Shown one piece after another: positions 1-5,816 of a stretch of DNA of 6,998 bases (positions are counted from its first letter, which is position 1; each line of letters opens with the position of its first letter). Under the pieces are notes generated by a model. It was not told the origin of the DNA and did no database searches. It saw only the letters and a list, made by a program, of their open reading frames with translations. The translations under genes were made by a program, and so were the position numbers. The DNA is from Pseudomonadota bacterium (GTDB lineage: Bacteria > Pseudomonadota > Alphaproteobacteria > Acetobacterales > Acetobacteraceae), in assembly GCA_021845835.1 (NCBI GenBank), contig JAJZVE010000240.1, forward strand, positions 1-6,998, read 5' to 3'.

Positions 1-1
1 G

Positions 2-193
2 CCGCCCTACGGCACCGACATGATCGTCGCTGTCGCCGCCGCCGCGCCGCTGCTCAAACAGATGCCGGCGCAGAACGCCGAGGACAATGCGGGCGCCTAT
101 CTGCGCGCACTCGCCGCCGCGATCACTGCGGCGCGGCAGGCAGGCACGCAGGTTGCGGCGATGCTGCTGCCGGTTGATACGCTGGCGAAGTAG
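2..193 (+). CDS. C-terminal fragment of a caspase-like/DUF4384-type protein
   Basis: Only the last 63 codons are in the window, ending at TAG 191-193; the start lies upstream of base 1. The frame reads PPYGTDMIVAVAAAAPLL, then an acidic linker, then AYLRALAAAI and a small-residue-rich end. From memory, a 'G.D.IVAIA...PLF' strand followed by an 'A..YL..L..A' helix and a hydrophobic strand is typical of the C-terminus of DUF4384 proteins, which in alphaproteobacteria often carry an N-terminal caspase-like (peptidase C14) domain. No catalytic residues are visible in this fragment, so the protease part is inferred. The gene converges on nifJ with only 4 bp between the two stop codons, so there is no room for a separate intergenic terminator. 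The frame is clearly coding-like; the family name is tentative. Confidence 0.5.
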   Translation, partial: PPYGTDMIVAVAAAAPLLKQMPAQNAEDNAGAYLRALAAAITAARQAGTQVAAMLLPVDTLAK

Positions 194-197
194 CGGC

Positions 198-3100
198 TCA
201 GCCCGCCGCCGGCACCGGCGGGTGGAAGCGTTCGGCGCGCCAGCCGGCCATGTCCTCGTAGGTGCGGTATTTCTCCTCGATCGCGGTCTGCGCCGCGTCC
301 AGCAGTGCCGCCGCCTCCTCCGGCCGCGTGCGCGCCAGCGAGCGGTAGCGGATTTCGTTGTAGGCGTAGTCGCGGAACGGCATGGTCGGGCGCGGCGAAT
401 CGAGGCGGAACGGATTTTCCCCGACGCCCCGCATCGCCGGATTGTAGCGGAACAGCGGCCAGTAGCCGCAGCCGGCGGCAAGCCCCTGCTGGTGCAGTCC
501 CTGCCGCAGGTCGTAGCCGTGCGCGATACAGTGCGAATAGGCCAGGATCAGCGACGGGCCGGAATAGGCCTCGGCCTCGCGGAAGGCGAGCAGCGTCTGC
601 TGCGGATTGGCGCCCATCGCGATCTGCGCCACATAGACGTTGCCGTAGGCGATCGCCTGCAATGCGAGGTCCTTGCGCGCCGTGCGCTTGCCGGCGGCGG
701 CGAAACCGGCGACGGCGCCGAGCGGCGTCGCCTTGGACGCCTGCCCGCCGGTGTTGGAATAGACTTCGGTGTCCAGCACCAGCACATTCACGTCGCGCCC
801 GCTCGCCAGCACGTGGTCCAGCCCGCCATAGCCGATGTCGTAGGCCCAGCCGTCGCCGCCGACGAGCCAGATGCTGCGCCGCACCAGATGGGCGGCCACC
901 GACAGCAGGTCCTGCGCCGCCGCATCGGCGCCGAGCGTGCCGAGCCGGCGCACCAGCTCGGCCAGGCGGGCACGCTGCGCGCGGATTTCCGATTCCTGCC
1001 GCTGCGGCGCGGCCAGAATGGCGGCGACGAAGTCCGCCCCGAGCCGCGGCGCCAGCGTCTCGGCAAGGCGGCGCGCCAGCGCCAGATGCTGATCCGCGGC
1101 GAGGCGGAAGCCGAGGCCGAATTCGGCATTGTCCTCGAACAGGGAGTTCGACCACGCCGGGCCGCGCCCCTCGGCGTTCCTGCCCCACGGCGTGACCGGC
1201 AGGTTGCCGCCATAGATCGAGGAACAGCCGGTGGCGTTCGCCACCATCATGCGGTCGCCGAACAACTGCGACAGCAGCCGCAGGTACGGCGTCTCGCCGC
1301 AGCCGGCGCAGGCCCCGGAGAAGGCGAACAGCGGTTCGAGGAACTGCACGCCACGCACATTGGCGAAATCCACCCGCGCGCGATCGTTCGCGGGCAACTG
1401 CTCGAAGAAGGCGATGCGCGGCCGTTCCGCCGTGGCGAGGTCGCCCTTGGCGTGCAGGTTGATCGCCTTCCGCTGCGGCGCGGTCGGGCTGCGCGCCGGG
1501 CACGCCTCCACGCACAGGCCGCAGCCGGTGCAGTCCTCCAGATAGAGCTGCAGCGTGAACGCCACGTCGGGGAAACCGCGCACGTTGATCGGCGCCGAGC
1601 GGAACCCGTCGGGAGCCCCCTGCAGCCGCGAGGCATCATAGTATTTCGAGCGGATCACCGCATGCGGGCAAACGAAGCTGCACTGTCCGCACTGGATGCA
1701 CAGATCAGGCTCCCACAGCGGCACGTCCTCGGCGACATCGCGCTTCTCGTAGGCGGCGGTGCCGGACGGGAAGGTGCCGTCCACCGGGATCAGGCTCACC
1801 GGGATGTCGTCGCCGCGGCCGTCCAGCATCGCGGCGGTCACGGTGCGGACGAAGTCCGGCGCATCGGCGGGCACCGGCGGGGGACGGTCCCAGTTGGCGG
1901 TCGCTTCGGCCGGCAGCGTGATCTCGTGCAGCCGGCCGAGTGTCTCATCGACCGCGCGGAAATTGCGCTGCACCACCTCCTCGCCCTTGTCACCATAGGT
2001 CTTGCGGATGGCCGCCTTGATACGCGCGACCGCATCGGCCGGCCGCAGCACGCCGGCGATGGCGAAGAAGCAGGTCTGCAGCACGGTGTTGGTGCGCCCG
2101 CGCAGCCCGACCTGCTGCGCCGTGCGCGAGGCGTCGATGACGAACAGCCGTACGCCGAGCTGACAAAGCCGCTGCTGCATCGAGCGCGGCAGATGGTCCC
2201 AGACATCCGCCGGACCGTACGGGCTGTTCAGCAGCACCGTCGCGCCGGGCGCGGCGAGGCGCAGCATGTCGTGGCGGCCGACGAAGCCCCAGTGATGGCA
2301 GGCGACGAAATTCGCCTGGCCGATCAGGTAGGGCGCGCGGATCGGCTGCGGCCCGAAGCGCAGGTGCGACACCGTCTCGGCGCCCGACTTGTGCGAATCA
2401 TAGACGAAATAGCCCTGCGCATAGCGGCCGGCGTCCTCGGCGATGATCTTGACGCTGTTCTTGTTGGCGCCGACCGTGCCGTCCGAGCCGAGTCCGTAGA
2501 ACACGGCGCGCACCTCGTCCGCCGGCTCGATGGCGAAGCCGGGATCGACCGCCAGGCTCGTGTGCGTCACGTCGTCGGTAATGCCGACCGTGAAGCCGTT
2601 GCGTGGCGCCGGGCGGGCGAGTTCGTCGAAGACCGCCCTGGCCATCGCCGGCGTGAAATCCTTCGACGACAGGCCGAACCGCCCGCCCACCATCCGCGGC
2701 AGGGCCGGCCAGGCGCCGGCACCGACCGCCATCGCGATCGTGCTCACCACGTCCTGGAACAGCGGCTCGCCCGCCGCCCCCGGTTCCTTGGTGCGCTCCA
2801 GCACCGCGAGCGCGCGCACGCTCCGCGGCAGGGCGGCGAGGAAGGCCTCGGCAGCGAAGGGGCGGAACAGGCGCACCTGCAGCACGCCGACCTTCTCGCC
2901 GGCAGCGCGCAGATGCGCGGCGGTGGCGCGCGCGGTCTCGGCGGCGCTGCCCATCACCAGCAGCACGCGCTCGGCGTCCGCCGGGCCGTCATAGTCGAAC
3001 AGGCGATAGCGGCGGCCGGTGAGCGCGGCGAAACGGTCCATCGCCGCTTCGACATGGCCGGGCATGGCGGCGTAGAACGGATTGGCGGCCTCACGCGCCT

Positions 3101-3776
3101 GGAAGAACGTGTCCGGATTGTGCGCCGTGCCGCGCACCACCGGATGCTCGGGGTCGAGCGCGCGGGCGCGGTGCGCGCGCACCAGCTCGTCGTCGATCAT
3201 GGCGCGCAGCGCCGCGTCGTCCAGCAGATCGAGCGTGTTGACCTCGTGCGAGGTGCGGAACCCGTCGAAGAAATGCAGCACCGGCACCCGCCCCGCCAGC
3301 GTCGCTGCCTGCGCGATCGCCGCCAGGTCGTGCGCCTCCTGCACCGACGCGGCGCACAGCATGGCGAAGCCGGCCGAGCGCACGGCCATCACGTCGGAAT
3401 GGTCGCCGAAGATCGACAGTGCCTGCGTCGCCACCGCGCGCGCCGCGACATGGAACACCGTCGGCGACAGCTCGCCGGCGATCTTGAACATGTTGGGCAG
3501 CATCAGCAGCAGGCCCTGCGAGGCGGTGAAGGTAGTGGTCAGCGCCCCGGATTGCAGTGCGCCATGCACCGCACCCGCGGCGCCACCCTCGCTCTGCATC
3601 TGCTGCACCACCGGCACGCTGCCCCACAGGTTGCGCAGCCCAGCGGCGGCCCATTCGTCGGCAAGCTCCGCCATCGGCGAGGACGGCGTGATCGGGAAGA
3701 TCGCGCACACCTCGTTCAGCCGGTAGGCGACATGCGCGACCGCGCTGTTGCCGTCCATCGTCGCGCGCTGGCCCAT
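198..3776 (-). CDS. nifJ: Pyruvate:ferredoxin (flavodoxin) oxidoreductase NifJ
   Basis: This cytoplasmic enzyme oxidatively decarboxylates pyruvate with CoA to acetyl-CoA and CO2, reducing ferredoxin or flavodoxin. The 1192-residue product matches the usual single-chain length (about 1170-1230). The N-terminal domain has FPITPSSPM at 27-35. T30, E63 and R113 fit the pyruvate/TPP residues Thr31, Glu64 and Arg114 of Desulfovibrio africanus PFOR. Domain III has YGLGSDGTVGANKNSVK. Two ferredoxin motifs follow: CIQCGQCSFVCP near 692 and CTGCGLCVEACP near 747. The TPP domain has CAGCGE near 823, ATGCSS, GDGWAYDIG near 972, NTGGQ near 1008 and YSHC near 1081. Together these supply the four cysteines of the proximal cluster, so the enzyme looks intact. 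The start ATG at 3776 lies one base after the upstream TGA and 7 nt after AGGAG; the frame stays open to about 4235 but has no supported start there. It is probably translationally coupled to the flavoprotein gene. Some homologues take other 2-oxoacids, but the full-length NifJ architecture favours pyruvate. Confidence 0.96.
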   Translation of the reverse strand: MGQRATMDGNSAVAHVAYRLNEVCAIFPITPSSPMAELADEWAAAGLRNLWGSVPVVQQMQSEGGAAGAVHGALQSGALTTTFTASQGLLLMLPNMFKIAGELSPTVFHVAARAVATQALSIFGDHSDVMAVRSAGFAMLCAASVQEAHDLAAIAQAATLAGRVPVLHFFDGFRTSHEVNTLDLLDDAALRAMIDDELVRAHRARALDPEHPVVRGTAHNPDTFFQAREAANPFYAAMPGHVEAAMDRFAALTGRRYRLFDYDGPADAERVLLVMGSAAETARATAAHLRAAGEKVGVLQVRLFRPFAAEAFLAALPRSVRALAVLERTKEPGAAGEPLFQDVVSTIAMAVGAGAWPALPRMVGGRFGLSSKDFTPAMARAVFDELARPAPRNGFTVGITDDVTHTSLAVDPGFAIEPADEVRAVFYGLGSDGTVGANKNSVKIIAEDAGRYAQGYFVYDSHKSGAETVSHLRFGPQPIRAPYLIGQANFVACHHWGFVGRHDMLRLAAPGATVLLNSPYGPADVWDHLPRSMQQRLCQLGVRLFVIDASRTAQQVGLRGRTNTVLQTCFFAIAGVLRPADAVARIKAAIRKTYGDKGEEVVQRNFRAVDETLGRLHEITLPAEATANWDRPPPVPADAPDFVRTVTAAMLDGRGDDIPVSLIPVDGTFPSGTAAYEKRDVAEDVPLWEPDLCIQCGQCSFVCPHAVIRSKYYDASRLQGAPDGFRSAPINVRGFPDVAFTLQLYLEDCTGCGLCVEACPARSPTAPQRKAINLHAKGDLATAERPRIAFFEQLPANDRARVDFANVRGVQFLEPLFAFSGACAGCGETPYLRLLSQLFGDRMMVANATGCSSIYGGNLPVTPWGRNAEGRGPAWSNSLFEDNAEFGLGFRLAADQHLALARRLAETLAPRLGADFVAAILAAPQRQESEIRAQRARLAELVRRLGTLGADAAAQDLLSVAAHLVRRSIWLVGGDGWAYDIGYGGLDHVLASGRDVNVLVLDTEVYSNTGGQASKATPLGAVAGFAAAGKRTARKDLALQAIAYGNVYVAQIAMGANPQQTLLAFREAEAYSGPSLILAYSHCIAHGYDLRQGLHQQGLAAGCGYWPLFRYNPAMRGVGENPFRLDSPRPTMPFRDYAYNEIRYRSLARTRPEEAAALLDAAQTAIEEKYRTYEDMAGWRAERFHPPVPAAG

Positions 3777-3777
3777 C

Positions 3778-5409
3778 TCAGCTCTCCTGCGGCTCCGGCA
3801 CCATCGTGATCGCGTGGCACGGGCACTGTTCGAAGCACACGGCGCAGCCGGTGCATCTGGCGAAGTCGTAGCGATAGCGGTTGCCGGGACCGAGCTTGAC
3901 GATGGCGTCCTGCGGACAGGCGGCCCAGCAATTGTCGCACTCGAAGCAGACGCCGCAGGACAGGCACCGCTGCGCCTCCCGCCGCGCCTCCGACGGCGCC
4001 AGTCCCGCCATGATCTCGTCGAAGCCGATCCGTTCGGCGAGCGGCAGTTCGCGCTGCGTCGCCGGCTCGGCGTCGCTGAACACCGGCAGGTGCAGCATGG
4101 CGAAGTCGACCACCGGCGGCCGCTCCGGCGCGACGAAGCGACCGCCGCGCAGCCACGCATCGATGTGCCGTGCCGCGCGCTTGCCGTGGCCGACCGCGAC
4201 GGTGACGCTGCGCTGCCCCGGCACCGCATCGCCACCGGCGAAGATGCCGGGATGGCCGGTCATCAGGTCGTCGCCGACCTGCACGGTGCCGTCACGCCGC
4301 ACCTGGACGCCGGGAACGCGGTGGAGGAAGCCGCTGTCGGTGTCCTGCCCGAGCGCCAGCACCACCGCATCGGCGGACAGCGTCTCGATTTCGCCGGTGG
4401 GCTGCGGGCTGCCCTTGGCATCGATGGTCATCCGCTCGACGGTGAGGTCGGCGCCGGCGATCTCCTTGATCGTGGTCAGCCAGCGGATCGCCACGCCCTC
4501 GGCCAGCGCCTCGTCGGCCTCGAAACCATGCGCCGGCATGTGCGCGCGATCGCGGCGATAGACGATCAGCGTCTCGGCCGCGCCCAGGCGGCGGGCGGTG
4601 CGCGCCGCGTCCATCGCGGTGTTGCCGCCGCCATAGACCACCACCCGGCGACCGAGCAGCGGCCGTTCACCCGCGCTCACGTCGCGCAGCAGGCCGACCG
4701 CGTCGAGCACCCGCGCGGCGTCACGCGCCGGGATTTCGACGTGGTGCGAGAGCTGCGCGCCGATGGCGACGAACACGGCATCGAAGCCGCCGGCATCGCA
4801 TTCGGCCAGCAGATCCTCGACCTTGTGGTCCAGCACGATGCGCACGCCCATCGCTTCGATCCGCGCCACCTCCTGCGCCAGTTCGGCACGCGGCAGACGG
4901 TAGGCGGGAATGCCGAAATGCAGCATGCCGCCGGCCACCGGGCCGGCTTCGTGGATCGTCACGTCATGCCCGAGCCGGCGCAGGTGATAGGCGGCCGACA
5001 GCCCGGACGGGCCAGCGCCGACCACCAGCACGCGCCTGCCCGACGCCGGCGCGCCGCGCGGCAATTCCCAGCCGGAGGCGACGGCGAGATCGCCGAGGAA
5101 CCGCTCGACCGCGTGGATGCTCACCGCGGCATCGAGATCGTTGCGGTTGCAGGCGCCCTCGCACGGATGATAGCAGACCCGCCCGTGCGTCGCCGGCAGC
5201 GGATTGTCGGCGACCAGATGTGCAAAGGCGTCGCGGTAGCGGCCGGCCTGCGCGAGCGCGAGCCAGCCCTGCACGTCCTCGCCCGCCGGGCAGGCATTGT
5301 TGCAGGGCGGCAGCAGATCGACATAGACCGGACGCCGCACGCGCGATGGGCCGGTACCGTGTTCGGCCGTCAGATCGACGGCCGGAGTCATGTCGGAGCG
5401 TTTCAGCAT
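3778..5409 (-). CDS. GltD-like NAD(P)-binding FAD/iron-sulfur oxidoreductase
   Basis: This 543-residue protein resembles the glutamate synthase small-subunit/NfnB family, which passes electrons between NADPH, FAD and 4Fe-4S clusters. An N-terminal cluster domain has CNNACP at 36-41 and C79, C83 and C87 in GRVCYHPCEGAC. The FAD Rossmann motif VVGAGPSGLSAAYHL is near 129, with GGMLHFGIPAYRLP after it. The NAD(P) motif VVYGGGNTAMDAA is near 257, followed by YRRDR. The FAD-closing GIFAGGDAV is near 390. The C-terminus adds a cysteine-rich stretch near 484 (CLSCGVCFECDNCWAACP) and CTGCAVCFEQCP near 517, a ferredoxin-like tail absent from classical GltD. ATG at 5409 is chosen because GAGGAAG sits 9 nt upstream; ATG 5391 lacks such a site. 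No large glutamate synthase subunit is nearby and nifJ follows after one base. The likely job is therefore exchanging electrons between NADP(H) and the ferredoxin pool or NifJ, not glutamate synthesis. The partner is inferred from position only. Confidence 0.88.
   Translation of the reverse strand: MLKRSDMTPAVDLTAEHGTGPSRVRRPVYVDLLPPCNNACPAGEDVQGWLALAQAGRYRDAFAHLVADNPLPATHGRVCYHPCEGACNRNDLDAAVSIHAVERFLGDLAVASGWELPRGAPASGRRVLVVGAGPSGLSAAYHLRRLGHDVTIHEAGPVAGGMLHFGIPAYRLPRAELAQEVARIEAMGVRIVLDHKVEDLLAECDAGGFDAVFVAIGAQLSHHVEIPARDAARVLDAVGLLRDVSAGERPLLGRRVVVYGGGNTAMDAARTARRLGAAETLIVYRRDRAHMPAHGFEADEALAEGVAIRWLTTIKEIAGADLTVERMTIDAKGSPQPTGEIETLSADAVVLALGQDTDSGFLHRVPGVQVRRDGTVQVGDDLMTGHPGIFAGGDAVPGQRSVTVAVGHGKRAARHIDAWLRGGRFVAPERPPVVDFAMLHLPVFSDAEPATQRELPLAERIGFDEIMAGLAPSEARREAQRCLSCGVCFECDNCWAACPQDAIVKLGPGNRYRYDFARCTGCAVCFEQCPCHAITMVPEPQES
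3784..3788 (-). promoter_or_regulatory. Ribosome binding site of nifJ
   Basis: On the minus strand AGGAG is followed by 7 nt (AGCTGAG) and ATG. The site lies inside the last codons of the upstream flavoprotein gene. It decides the nifJ start at 3776 and suggests coupled translation of the two genes. Confidence 0.75.
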
Positions 5410-5418
5410 GCTCTGGTG

Positions 5419-5425
5419 CTTCCTC
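5419..5425 (-). promoter_or_regulatory. Ribosome binding site of the flavoprotein gene
   Basis: On the minus strand GAGGAAG lies 9 nt before the ATG at 5409. The longer open frame, which reaches back to about 5745, has no family similarity that I can recognise upstream of this point. The site therefore supports the 5409 start. Confidence 0.65.
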
Positions 5426-5518
5426 AGTCCGCCGTGCGCCGCCGTTCCTGGATCGCCCGCCCCGAAGGCGCGCTGAGGGATGCGCACAACCGTGCCGTCG
5501 GCCCTGACGGCCGGCGAC

Positions 5519-5536
5519 ATTGCCTGTTTCGGCAAT
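5519..5536. repeat. Perfect 6-bp inverted repeat (hairpin candidate)
   Basis: ATTGCC and GGCAAT flank the 6-nt loop TGTTTC. It is preceded by a second possible stem at 5499-5513 (CGGCC, 5-nt loop, CGGCCG-like right arm). Neither strand shows a T-run after the stem, so it does not look like an intrinsic terminator. It could be a leader structure of the flavoprotein-nifJ transcript, an operator, or chance in GC-rich DNA. Confidence 0.35.
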
Positions 5537-5589
5537 AGACGTTCCCCCGATGTCACCGGACGCACATGCGCCTTCGCCGCCGCCGGCTC

Positions 5590-5605
5590 CTTGACCTGCA
5601 TCAAG
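5590..5605. repeat. Perfect 5-bp inverted repeat beside a G7 run
   Basis: CTTGA and TCAAG flank the loop CCTGCA. Next to it lie seven G (5607-5613), whose last four can pair with CCCC at 5619-5622 across a 5-nt loop. The stems are short and no function is assigned. Confidence 0.25.
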
Positions 5606-5700
5606 AGGGGGGGACCGACCCCACGCGCATGCACCCGGTTGCCGGTGCGGCGCCCCGCGCGCCACCAGGGAGCGACCGGCCGGAGCCAGCCGCTCGTTTG

Positions 5701-5716
5701 GTGCGCCCGAGGGCAC
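5701..5716. repeat. Imperfect palindrome upstream of cas9
   Basis: GTGCGCCCGAGGGCAC is nearly self-complementary: GTGC pairs with GCAC and CC with GG around a short loop, with one bulged G. It sits directly before TTGTTAAC, about 100 bp upstream of the cas9 start, so it could be an operator. This rests on symmetry alone. Confidence 0.25.
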
Positions 5717-5816
5717 TTGTTAACGGAAAGCCCGCATTCCCCCATCGGCTAGGCTCTGGAACCGGCCTTCTCCGAACCGCTGTTGCAAGGGACGCGGCGG
5801 CGCGTCAAGTTGCGGC

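Larger units (their letters stand above)
5410..5816. other. Divergent intergenic region between the flavoprotein operon and cas9
   Basis: These 407 bases must hold the 5' ends of both the leftward redox operon and the rightward cas9 transcript, unless cas9 is read from further away. Short open frames exist on both strands, but none resembles a known protein. The region contains small inverted repeats (5499-5513, 5519-5536, 5590-5605, 5610-5622, 5701-5716) and a run of seven G at 5607-5613. I see no direct repeats of CRISPR length, so there is no array here. A tracrRNA or anti-repeat could lie in this position in type II loci, but without the repeat sequence I cannot identify one. TTGTTA at 5717-5722 could be a -35 box, but I find no convincing -10 at normal spacing. 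Confidence 0.6.

Noticed and set aside
87..3809. A 1240-codon open frame on the + strand, opposite nifJ
   Set aside because: It is arginine/histidine/alanine-rich and has no recognisable motif. It lies antisense to nifJ, whose motifs are unambiguous; G/C-rich third positions remove stops on the opposite strand.
3777..4235. Upstream extension of the nifJ frame to give 1345 residues
   Set aside because: The extension overlaps the GltD-like gene, is arginine/serine-rich without family similarity, and has no ribosome binding site as good as AGGAG before 3776.
3748..5538. A 596-codon open frame on the + strand, opposite the GltD-like gene
   Set aside because: It has the same low-complexity antisense composition. 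The minus-strand frame carries the FAD, NAD(P) and cluster motifs.
5410..5745. N-terminal extension of the GltD-like protein to 655 residues
   Set aside because: Family similarity begins near residue 27 of the chosen protein. The extra 112 residues look like translated intergenic DNA, and a good RBS supports 5409.
5410..5816. A CRISPR array in the intergenic region
   Set aside because: No direct repeats of 24-40 bases with regular spacing are present; only short inverted repeats are seen.
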